Origin: Platanthera guangdongensis
Lineage: Eukaryota > Streptophyta > Magnoliopsida > Asparagales > Orchidaceae
Length of the DNA: 64,000 bases
Assembly (NCBI GenBank): GCA_039583875.1
Contig: CM077153.1
Span: 111,410,568 to 111,474,567 of the forward strand
Reading direction: 5' to 3'
Position 1 is the first letter of the stretch, and each line of letters opens with the position of its first letter. The notes under the pieces were generated by a model. The model worked only from the letters and a program-made list of their open reading frames with translations. It had not been told where the DNA came from and searched no databases. Below, piece after piece: positions 45,380-56,158 of this stretch. A program made the position numbers and the translations under genes.

Positions 45380-47050
45380 CACAAGAGGAAACAACAACAC
45401 GGGTTGGTGAACAATCAACACCCCCTGTTGATTTAGTAACATCTAGAGACCATCCAATTTCCCAAGTATTTGGAGACATCTCAGCTGGTGTGCAAACCAG
45501 AAATCAGGTCAACCAAAACCTGTTGCACACTTGCTTCCTATCTCAAATTGAACCTCAATCCATTCAAGATGCAGAGCAAGATCCACACTGGATCATGGAA
45601 ATGCAAGAAGATCTGCATCAATTTGAGAGGAACAAAGTTTGGGAACTAGTACCAAAGCCTAAGGATCACTCCATTGTTGGAACAAAGTGGGTGTTCAGAA
45701 ACAAATTGGATGATCAAGGAGTAATTATAAGGAACAAGGCAAGGCTAGTTGCTCAAGGGTACTCTCAAGAAGAAGGCATAGATTATGACCAGACTTTTGC
45801 ACCAGTTGCAAGATTGGAGGCTATTAGAATCTTCTTAGCATATGCAGCACATAAAGGATTCAAGGTATATTAGATGGATGTAAAGAGTGCATTTCTAAAT
45901 GGAGACATCAAAGAAGAAGTCTATGTCAGACAACCTCCAGGTTTTATCTCTCCAACCCATCATGATTATGTTTTTAAATTGAACAAAGCATTATATGGTC
46001 TCAAGCAAGCTCCTAGAGCATGGTATGAGACCCTAGCATGCTTCCTTTTGGAAAATGAATTTATAAGGGGTAGAGTAGACTAAACTCTTTTCATTAGAAC
46101 TCATAAGTCTCATACCCTACTAGTACAAATCTATGTATATGATATTATTTTTGGTTCTACTGATTCAAATTTATACAGAACATTCTCCAATCTGATGCAT
46201 TCTAAATTTGAAATGAGTAGCATGGGTGAGCTATCCTTCTTTCTAGGATTGCAAGTCAAACAACATGCTGAAGGTATCTTTATTCTCAAACCAAGTATGC
46301 AAAAGAATTGGTCAAGAAATTTGGTATGTCTGAAGCATCTTGTATGAAAACACCTATGCCTACCAATGCTGTATTAGATGCTGATGAACATGGGAAACCT
46401 GTTGATCAGACAACATACAGATGAATGATTGGCTCTTTATTGTATCTTACCGCTAGTAGACTTGACATAATGTTTGCTACATGCATCTGTGCTAGATTCC
46501 AAGTGACCCTAGAGAGTCACACCTAACTTTGGTTAAAAGGATTCTCAGGTATGTCAAAAGTTGTCCAAATCTAGGTCTCTGGTATCCAAAAGATTCAACA
46601 TTTGACTTAACTGGATTTTCTGATGTTGATTATGCTGGATGCAGAATTGACAGGAAAAGCACCAGTAGAACTTGTTAGTTTCTTGGTGACAGACTTGTCT
46701 CTAGGCTTTGCAAGAAACAAACATCTGTGTCAACTTCAACTGCTGAAGCTGAATATATGGCTGCAAGTAGTTGTTGTTCACAAATATTGTGGATTCAAAA
46801 CCAACTCCTAGACTATGGCTACAACTTAGAGAAGTCTAAAATCTTTTGTGACAATACCAGTGTTATTTCTATAGCTCAAAATCCAGTCCTCCATAGTAGG
46901 ACAAAACACATAGAAATTAGGCATCACTTCTTAAGGGATAATGTTGAGAAGAAAAAAATTGAACTTCAATATATCCCAACTGATTTGCAAAGGGGAGATA
47001 TTTTCACCAAACCCTTGGATGTAAAGAAACACACCTTCTTCCTAAATTAG
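45380..47050 (+). pseudogene. pol: Copia reverse transcriptase and RNase H
   Basis: RT resumes after the nested element with [19 protein letters not shown] and [15 protein letters not shown] at 45871 and TAA at 46081 interrupt the frame. The active site, normally YVDD, reads YVYD (46132-46143), so polymerase activity would be lost even without the stops. Further frameshifts follow in the connection region. RNase H is recognisable near 46615-47000 with FSDVDYAGC, TAEAEYMAAS and FCDNTSVISIAQNPV carrying its acidic residues, then RTKHIEIRHHFLRD and DIFTKPLD. It ends with a TAG near 47048. Confidence 0.9.
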
Positions 47051-47172
47051 TTAGGAATGTTAGATGGAGGAAGTATAAAATAAGTTCCAAGACTTTGAAA
47101 CTCTAAAAATTGACCAAGACTAGGCAAACATCTTAATTTTCTAGTGTCTAGAGTGTTTCTGGTCTCTGAACT

Positions 47173-47432
47173 GCGCTCGACGATTTTCCCCCCGATCGTC
47201 GAACGGAGATTGACGCTTTCCGAAATCTTCGATCAGAGTTCAGCGCTTCTCAGATAATGCTCAACTCTCTCTCCAGGTCAACGATCGTCGAACGGCACTA
47301 GATGCTTTTGTTTTCTGAACTATCGTCGAACGGAGCTCGACGTTCTCCAATATCGTCGAACGGAGATCGACGATATTGAAGACCTTTCAGATTCCTTTAG
47401 AAGCCCCGATCGTCGAACTGAGTTCAACGATC
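47173..47432. repeat. TCGTCGAAC hairpins between RNase H and the env-like ORF
   Basis: At least six inverted pairs of the TCGTCGAACGGAGNTCGACG type in 260 bp of otherwise noncoding spacer. Confidence 0.85.
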
Positions 47433-47579
47433 TTCCCTTTTCTGCATCGAACCCTAATATAAAAATCATTTTTTGGCCATCGTTCTCCTTTTGCGCTTTC
47501 AATCTCTCTGCAAACTTTCTCTTTGCCTCCAAACATCTCTACACTTGGTCGTTTGGTTGTTTATTCTTTGGAGGAAACC

Positions 47580-50500
47580 ATGGCCGTCTCTGTCGCCGTT
47601 CTGGCCTCCATGAAATTCGATGCAGGTTTTGATATTGACATGGATTCTTTCAGCACCAGTGATCAGATTTTCAAAGATATTCTGGAACTGTTCAAGGAGC
47701 AAAAGCTAGTCACCATCATGTCCACCAGAATCAAAATGCCTACAGATGAAATTAAGGAGTGGGTGTATACTGCCCACAACTAAGACCAAAATACAGTTGT
47801 TGGATCAATTTTAGGAACTCAGGTACCGCTGACACCTACCATTCTGACAGAGGTTTTTCAATCAAATTCTGGAAGAGATTCTGTTGAAATGTCTGGAGAA
47901 GAATTTTCTACCATGATTGATAAAATGGGTCATTCTGATGCAAACCCTAGCAAGCTGCTGAAAAAGAACTTAGCTGTTGAATACAGATTTTTAGCTGATG
48001 TAGTTGGAAAGGTTTTGTTGGCCAAGCATTCAGCCCATGATACCATCTCCAGGTATCAGATCTGCTTGATGGGTGCTTTAGTGGATAAGAAACAGTTAAA
48101 TTGGGGAGAGATCTTCTTTGATCTGATTAAGAAGAAGATCAAAAAGAATTTTGTGAATTTTGGAAGGATACTAGGGCTGTTTCTCCAAAACAGATGCCCT
48201 GCCCTGCTTGTATCAAATGGGATGCACATCTATGCCTCTAAGAGGCTGTCCTGTGCCCTCTTTGGCAAGTGGAACATACAGATAGTGAAGCCCAGCAGGC
48301 CCTCTACAAGCACTACTTCAGGCACTAGGACTGTAACAGTGTCTTCCCCTCAAGTCTCTGCCCCTGCAGAAGACTTGCCTGATGCTTCTCCCCCTCCACC
48401 TCTTATTTCATCTCCACCAGTCACCTCCATCATTCAAATTTCATCCACCATCATTATTTCCAGCCCATCTCCTACTTCAATTCCATCTCTAATCCCTACT
48501 CCCACAGAAGAAATCTTCCACCCTCTACATCACTACCCTCAACCAGATCTTGACACAACATCTCACCTTCCATCATTCAATCTTCTAGATGATTCCTTCA
48601 TGGATGATTCACCTTCATCCCCTCCAGATCTACCCTCTTCATCCACATCATATCAACAGCTTCTACAAGACATCATTGCTCAACCCTCCTTCACACCTTC
48701 TATCTCCATACCACTTTCTTCTATTTCCACAATCCCCACACCTCAACCTTCCTTTCCCCCATACACCAGCTCTCCACCAACATCACCAGTTGCTCCACCT
48801 TCATTCTCTACCTCTGCTCAAGTCCCTACTGAGCATGCAGATATTCCAGCCTTAGCTGACAAACTGTATGAGCTGATAGCTCCCAGACTCTCACTTCTGT
48901 TGGAGACCTCCTTGGCTCCACTTCTACAGTCAGTTGCAGTCCTTTCTGCCAGGCTATCTTCTCTCTTTCCTCAGGCAATCCCTTCCTTTGGGTGCCTTGA
49001 TCGAGCTATCTCTGAATCTAGGCAGGGGGAGATGCCTCATGAAGATGTTAGATTACCTGCTGCTGCCATTTCTTCAGTCCCTGCTGTTGCTATCTCCTCA
49101 GTTCAAGATGCTGTCTCTTCAACTCAAGCTCCAGCCTCAACTCCATAAGTTGCTGTTTTCCCAATGGATTTCAGATCTTTATTATCAGCTTTTGATTCAG
49201 TTTATTTCAGATGTCTCCCAGTAAACACTGCAGTCCAGCCATCTGAAGTTCTATCTAAGATCATTGTGCCCTTCTCAAGCTGTGATACCAGCTTAATTAG
49301 CTCCTATATAAATTCCCTATATACTGCTGAGACTTCTGTTTCCATTGATCTTACTGCTGCTACTCCTGTTGACAATAATTCTGCTATTTCTGTTGCTGCT
49401 GCTGATATTGTTGATATTGCTAACAATTCTGATGATTTAATCTCTAAGGATATACATATGACAGAGGCATATGACTTTGAGCCTGCTGTCACTGCTGATG
49501 TTGCTCCTGCTGATGTTTTTGTATCTGAAACTGTTTTCTCTGAATCTGCTGCTGCCCCAGTTGCTTCTGTTACTACTGCTGCTATATCTTCTGAAAGTAT
49601 TGCTCCTGAAAGTTATGTACCTGCTGTATCTGCTGCTGCTATAATGGCTGTCACTACTGTTACCTCTGCTCCAACCCAACAACATAAAGATTATCTGAAA
49701 AGGATTGATGCTTTATATGATGAACAAAGCTCTGAAAGTGATCAGTTCAGAACTGATTCTGATGATTCCTCAGCTACTATAGCAAGGAAAAGAAAAGCAA
49801 GAAGCAATGCCCTGAAAAGAGTTCCACTAGCTAAAGTCAAAGATACAAATGATATTCCCTACTATATTCTGCATGACTGCCCTATAACTGAACATTGGAT
49901 GCAATATTCCAAGAATAAACTAAAGGCTATGAAGAAGAAGAGGAAATATGAGAAAGGTTACTCTCAGTTCCATCATCCTCCTCCACCTCCTCCTCCTGAT
50001 GCAGGTGTAGGTGGTAGCTCTGCTGTTCATCCTTCTGCCAGAAGTCAAACAACCTATCAGCCTCATGGAAGATCTCAATATAGGGGAAGTCAATCCAGAG
50101 GCTCTCAATCTAGGAGAGGAAATTATAGAGGAAACCAAAGAGAACTTCAAGTCTATTCAAAAGTTTACTCCAGGCAGCATCCTTACTCAAGGGAAGGACC
50201 AGGCTCATCTGATACTACTTCAGGTCCATTCCCTTATAAGCTCAAAGAACTAGTCTCCTCCAAAGCTCCTCCAGATAATCCCTCAAATAGATATGAGCCT
50301 CCAGTGCCCTTTGAGGATTCAGAGAACAATCCAACTGCCTGGACAACAAGAATGAAGGAATTAGCTGCCTTGGATCAGATTAAGTAAGCCAGAGAGCAAG
50401 GCAAGGACACCTCCAGCATTACTACCCTATCTGAACAAAGGAAGAAGGAACTTGAAAGATATGCCTCTAGCAAGTTCTTTGATTCTGAAAGATACATGGA

Positions 50501-50636
50501 GCTGCACCCTGAAGCTGTAGTACCAAGGCCTAAACAACAAACATCTCTAGGTGCAGCTGATGACAGAAGATCAAAGAAGGAAGCTCTTAATCCAAATAGA
50601 GAAATTAAACTTATAAAGAGCAAGGAGAAAGAGTAA
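47580..50636 (+). pseudogene. Env-like third ORF of the Sirevirus, three in-frame TAA stops
   Basis: One frame of 1019 codons starts at an ATG in good context (AAACCATGG). Only TAA at 47781, 49146 and 50385 interrupt it, and it ends at a TAA at 50634. N-terminal part (to about 48260): a plant-transposon-protein-like helical domain (VGKVLLAKHSAHDTISRYQ, FVNFGRILGLFLQNRCPALL). Middle: a long Ser/Thr/Pro-rich region (48300-48830), then a Ser/Ala/Val-rich stretch. C-terminal part: Lys/Arg-rich, Pro run and RG/SRGSQSR repeats near 50090. An ORF in this position is known from Sireviruses and called env-like, but I see no clear signal peptide or membrane anchor, so an envelope role is unproven. RNA binding by the RG-rich end is possible. 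Confidence 0.75.
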
Positions 50637-50780
50637 TTCTGTAAGGTGACAATTATTCTGATTTCTGAATCGTCTGAGATATTATATCTGTGATTCTACA
50701 ATGTTGTTGTTTGTTATATTGTTGCTTTGTATGTTGTTTTTAATTTCTCAAATTTTTATAAATAGTAATCCTAACACAAA

Positions 50781-50790
50781 TATGGGGAGA
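50781..50790 (+). other. Polypurine tract of the copia element
   Basis: TATGGGGAGA, one base before the 3' LTR start TGTTGGAACA. Confidence 0.85.
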
Positions 50791-50791
50791 T

Positions 50792-52385
50792 TGTTGGAAC
50801 ACCCTATTACTAATTTGGGTCAGAATCACTATGTCTTTAGGAAACCTGTTTTTGACCTCATTGTATAGATCTAAAGGTCAATTAGAATTGAGTCTAAGGG
50901 TTAGTAATTAGGTTTGGAAGCTGCCCTCAAGACCAAGGTTTTTCAGTTTGGAGACTAAGTCATTTCGTCGAGCTCAGTACGACGAATCGTCGAACTCCAA
51001 TCGACGATCGTTGAGCTCACTTCGACGGATAGTCGAACTCCATTCGACGATCGCTGAGCTCAACTTCAACAAATCGTCGAACTTCATTCGACGATCTTCG
51101 AGCTCAGTTCGACGATCTTGACTCCAGTTTGATTCTCAATCTCTGAGCTCAGTTCGACGACAGTTGAGCTCAGATCGACGACTCTGTTTCTATATAAGTC
51201 CAAATCGCTGAGTTCAGTTCGACGATAGTAGAGCTCAGTTAGACGTTTTTCTGAAGAGTTCAACAACTTTCAAGATTCAAATTCAGAAGTTATTCTCAGC
51301 AATTAATTCAGAAGATTTTGTAGCCGTTTTCATTTATTCTGAAGCAAGTTTCAAGGAATTATCAAAGAATGTTTCACTGGACTTTTCCCCAGAAGACAAA
51401 AGCAATTAAGGATGTCATTTATGACAGGCCAACGGCTATCTTGACAGTGGATCATTTCTATTCAGAGAAAAAGGAATAAAAGAGAATTTTTTAATTCTAG
51501 GCACAAAAAAAAGAAGAATAAGAGAGAGACACACATTCTGCAACATTCATTCTCTGCAAATCTTCTTCTGCAACAACTCTCACAACCACAACCAACAAGA
51601 GAAAAAAAAAAGAGTTGCAGACATTCTCTGTCTCAAGATTCATACAAGAACACCATCACTAAAAGAGATCAACCATCTGAAATCCTCAGATCTCTTTTGA
51701 TTCAAGTGTTCAAGGTCATTATTATTCAAGACTCCAGACATATCACATTTCAGCTGTTGCTGAAATCATCATTTGCTGGAGATCAATTTCTGAAGGCCTA
51801 TCACCCTACTGCAAAGCTTCATTTCCTGAACAACTACAGTTCTCAAGGGGTGCTTTGACAACATCACTGAATCCACATAGTTTTCTCAGCTGCTTTGAGA
51901 AAGAGAAGACTTCCATCACTCTCACATCCCCACCTCTGTAAAGGGTTTTTCAAACTCCCTTCAAAAGTTTGTGTGTGGTTTTTGAGCACCTTATCAAAAG
52001 CTCATTGGTGGCAAGACACCTGATCAAAAAATCTGATTTGGTTTTTTAGCACCTTATCAAAAGCTCATTGGTGCCCAGGACACCTGATCAACTCATCCTG
52101 CAGTGGATTCCTACCTAGGGTGGTAGAAGAGTGGATGTACCCAGGTTGATTGGGGAACCACTGTAGCTGCTTGTGTCTTCTGGTTGCTTGTCTTTATTTT
52201 TGTTTCTGGCTGTGATTGTTTTGTGACTAGGTTGCTCTGTGATTAGATAGTTTCTGTGATTAGATTTTCTATTTACTTCCCTGTTCACATTTAGAATACA
52301 ACAACTGTTGTAAAAGTTTTTTTAAGCACCATACTCTATTCACCCCCCCCCCTCTAGAGTATATTAGATCTAACTCGCACTTTCA
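50792..52385 (+). repeat. 3' LTR of the copia element
   Basis: Matches 31352-32947 with about 3% difference. A TATA box (TATATAAG) is at 51191. The hairpin array is at 50965-51247. The LTR ends CTTTCA before the TSD ATCTT. Confidence 0.93.
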
Positions 52386-52390
52386 ATCTT

Positions 52391-54547
52391 CCCACTGCTT
52401 TCCAAAATCTAGGGCGCACATGTGAAGCATGTCCTCCATAGTCTTGTAGACCCTCTCGGTCTGGCCATTCGTCTGTGGGTAAAAGGCTGTACTGAACTTT
52501 AGCTTAGTACCCAATAGACTATGCACCAACCTCCAGTCATTCGACGTGAAGCGTCCATCTCGATCACTAACAATACTGCGGGGCACACCGTGCAATCGTA
52601 CAATATTCTCCACATAGAGTTTGACTAACTTTTCCACCGGATCTTCCTTCCTGACCGGGATAAAGTGCGACACCTTTGTCAACCTATTTACGACCACCCA
52701 AATGACATCGTTTCCCTTCTGCTACTTTGGCAAACCATGCACAAAATACATAGATGTGTCATCAAATTTTCATTCTGGGATAGGATGGGATTTCAAGAAA
52801 CCTCTCGGTTTCTGGCATTCCGCCTTCACCAATGCACATGTACGGCACTTGACCACATAAAGTGCTACGTCTTTCTTCAAACCCGATCACCAGAATAATT
52901 TCTTCATGTCTCTATACATCTTCGTGCTTCCCGGGTGGATTGAGTACTTGGTATGATGAGCCTCATACATCAACTCCTCCCGAATATTATCCGCACTAGG
53001 AACGCATAGACGACCGTCCTTCCTTAGCAACCCATCTTCAACAAGAAACTGGGAATTTGACTCATCCAAAGATTCATCCAAGATCTGCTTCATGCTGTTA
53101 TCCTGAACCAAAGCCCGCCGAACTCATTCCGCTAGATTATACTGCACCTCTGTCCAAAATAGTTTCGCCTCAGCACTAGACTACTTGTCGACACAAGCTG
53201 TCTCCAAAGCCTCCAACTCATGGACTAATCTCTCATCATGTACCGAAAACCAGTTGGCCTGCGCCGGAGTCCTGCGACTCAACGCATCCGCCACCGCATT
53301 TCCCTTCCCAGGCACATAATGAATCTTGAAGGTGTAGTCCTCTAAGAACTCCATCCACCTTCGCTGTCTCATGTTCAGATCCTTTTGGTCTAACAGGTAC
53401 TTCAAGCTCTTTTGATCGGTGTAAATGTCGACCTTTACACTGTAAAGGTAGTGCCTCCAACGCTTTAGAGCACACGGCCGCTAACTCTAAGTCGTGGACC
53501 GGATAATTCCTCTCATGAACCTTCAGTTGTCGTGAACCATAGCCTATCACCTCCCATGCTGTAACAGAACACAACCCAAACCATTATCCGAAGAATCACT
53601 ATAGATCTTGAACACTTCGGTTCCAACTGGCGAACATAAAATAGGCGCTGTGGTCAACCGCCTCTTCAACTCTTCAAAAGCCTGTTCTCACTCCAGCGAT
53701 CACGCAAACTTTTGATCTTTCCTTGTCAACATCGTGAGTGGAAGTGCAATCCGTGAGAAGTTCTCTATGAAGCGCCTGTAGTAGCCAGCAAGCCCCAGAA
53801 ACCTCCGGACCTCTGCCACTGTAGTCAAAGTAGGCCACTATCGTATCGCCGCCATCATCGCCGGATCCACAGCTATCCCCTATCCACTGACAAAATGACC
53901 AAGGAACGCTGTCGAGGATAACCACAATTCACACTTGGAGAACTTAGCATACACTGATCCCTTCTCAACGTCTCCAACACCATATGTAGATGATTGTAAT
54001 GGTCCTCCTCACATCGCGAGTACACCAGGATATCATCGATAAATACTATCACGAAACGATCCAGGTACTCTCTGAACATCCTGTTCGTCAGATCCATAAA
54101 CACGGATGGCGCATTCGTCAACCCAAACAGCATGACCGTGAACTCGTAATGCCCAAACCGCGTACTGAATGTTCTCTTTGGGATGTCGCTCTCCTTTATC
54201 CTCAATTGGTAGTAACCGAATTTCAGATCTAACTTTGAATATACCGTTGACCCAACCAACTGATCAAATAGATCGTCAATCCTGGGGATCGGATATTTGT
54301 TCTTTTCCGTAAGCTTGTTCAATTCCCGATAGTCATTGCAAAGCCGCAAGCTCTCATCTTTCTTCTTAACGAAAGGAACCAGTGCGCTCCAAGGCGACGA
54401 ACTTGGACGCACATATCCTTGCTCCAACAACTCTTGCAGTTGCACCTTTAACTCTGTCATCTCTTTTGGCTCTATACAATACGGAGAGCGTGACACCGGT
54501 TTGGCACTACACCAAACCACCTTAACCACATGAGGGGCAGACATCAA
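52391..54547 (-). pseudogene. pol: Tekay copy B pol, main part: RT, RNase H, integrase core
   Basis: In gene order: RT (54547 to about 53930) with FIDDILVYS intact near 54040; RNase H (to about 53230) with DLELAAV and [17 protein letters not shown]; the linker and HHCC module (53111-52880); integrase with VSDRDGRFTS and TNGQTERV, cut at 52391 by the copia insertion and continued at 31346. The frameshift after LRRDQ and the TGA after KLFW are shared with copy A. Small deletions near 53470 and 53570 are private to B. Like copy A it lacks protease. Confidence 0.88.
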
Positions 54548-54998
54548 TGTCTTACACGAACCCCTTTCACTCCCGCAAATGTCGTCTCATGACTAGCTCT
54601 CAACTGAGCCCCGTAGCAACTTCGATCAACGAATGCCTGCTGCTCCGAGAGCCTGACCATACTAAAGATCATGCTGAACTCTCCTAGCGGTATCAACAAC
54701 GCTTGCAAACCAAACTATTGACTCACAATTCAGACCTAAACGCAACAGATTCTATTTGCGCGCATTGAGAACCATAAGACAACAACATCTCCGAAACGTC
54801 TTTTGCCATCAAAAGAAGTATTCCGACGTGCAAAACAATTCCTTTGGGCAAGCGGAGACGAGAAGCCCCCTTTAACGAACGGTGCTCTCGCCGAACAAAC
54901 GAAAGTCAGGACAAATCTCAACACAAACAATTCTAAACTAATATGCACAAGGAGGACATGTGGTTACAGTTAACTGTTATAACTTTAAACCATACCTG
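54548..54998. other. Spacer where protease is expected, Tekay copy B
   Basis: About 450 bp, nearly identical to 27032-27481, with no protease motif. Confidence 0.65.
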
Positions 54999-55934
54999 TC
55001 ACCAAACAGCGTGCTTTCTGGCCCCTTGCTGACCCAACCTATGCACTTCAGAATTCCTCTCGGACATAAAGCGTCTGTTCCAACAGCTACGGGCAAAATG
55101 CCCCACTTTTCCGCAGATATAGCAAGCTCCTGGGACTCGACTTGTGGTTGCCCCCAACGCACCTGACGAAGGGCCTGAGTTCGAAGTCTTCAGCTTCTTG
55201 TTCCAACTGCGGACATCGGACTTTGAACTTGGCCCTTTGAACTGTGGTTTCTTAGTACTAGAGTCCTCACCTGCTCCTGACATAGCTTCCTTAATCTTCT
55301 GAGGACCATCCCAACATTCTCGGGCAAAGTGCCCTTTCTTGCCACAAGTATGACAGTTGTAAGTAACCTTGCTAGTCGATGATCTAACCTTTTTCTTCAG
55401 CGTTCTGCGAGATGCACCCCTCATAGGACTTGAAGAGTTCGATACCCTACTCACTGGTATTAGGTGAATTTTTCCCATTTCCACTTACAAAGATTTGGTC
55501 GACTCTACCAAGGCTCGGAATCGCATTAGTTTTGGTCCTAGAAGTAGAATTCGCAGTTCGTCATGTAGACCACTATAGAATCTATCAACTATAGACCTCT
55601 CGTTCTCCAACTCAAAGCATGGGTAGCGGCTTATCAAAAGGAACGCCTGCAAATACTCATCAACAGAGTGCGTACCCTGCACCAAGCACATATTCAACGG
55701 CTGACCTGATGGCCTCCTAAATGTCATTTGATCCAACACACCACCCGACATTGAAGTCATCTCGGGGACAAAAGGTTGCACATTGCTTCCCTGTTGTGCA
55801 CTAGTCATAGCGAGCATCACTTCAACGATCCTTCTTATGGTTTCAAACGAAAGAGGGGTCTCAAGCGCGCCACTGGGTGCACTATAATCCTCGGAAACCA
55901 GATGTTCTGTCGGCTCTGCGCAACTCCCGGTCAC
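54999..55934 (-). pseudogene. gag: Tekay copy B gag, shortened
   Basis: Starts MTGSCAEPTEHLVSEDYSA. The same shortened gag domain as copy A. A TAA at 55485 splits the frame. Two zinc knuckles are intact, CHTCGKKGHFAREC and CYICGKVGHFARSC, whereas copy A has a damaged first knuckle and a frameshift before the second. The frame ends at 54999. Confidence 0.83.
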
Positions 55935-56143
55935 CTATAGTCGTACAAAACACCAATAAGTGACCAAACAAAATTGCAAAAAGCAATTATAGGAACGCGC
56001 AGGTTCCTCAAACACGAGTATTTTTCATTCCTAAGCGGACATTCATGGGTTCTTTTAAATGTTATAACGATGATGCACACATGTGCTCACCACCCCTTAA
56101 AAGAATTCGCCCACGAATTCATTTAATCCTGACCGTATCCAGA

Positions 56144-56155
56144 AATCTGATACCA
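56144..56155 (-). other. Primer-binding site of Tekay copy B, tRNA-Met type
   Basis: TGGTATCAGATT on the - strand, three bases after LTR 3. Its first ten bases match the initiator tRNA-Met site. Confidence 0.8.
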
Positions 56156-56158
56156 AAT

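Larger units (their letters stand above)
31352..52385 (+). mobile_element. Sirevirus-type Ty1/copia retrotransposon, interrupted by a nested Tat element
   Basis: LTRs of 1596 and 1594 bp (31352-32947, 50792-52385) are flanked by TSD ATCTT (31347-31351, 52386-52390). Order: LTR, tRNA-Met primer site, gag, protease, integrase, [nested element 36553-45374], RT, RNase H, spacer, env-like ORF, polypurine tract, LTR. The integrase-before-RT order defines Ty1/copia. The extra ORF after RNase H, the long LTRs and the large coiled-coil Gag suggest the Sirevirus (SIRE/Maximus) lineage. Without the nested DNA it is about 12.2 kb. It lies antisense to the Tekay host. Several frameshifts and stops make it defective. 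The LTRs differ by roughly 3% over the first 470 bp by eye. Confidence 0.93.
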
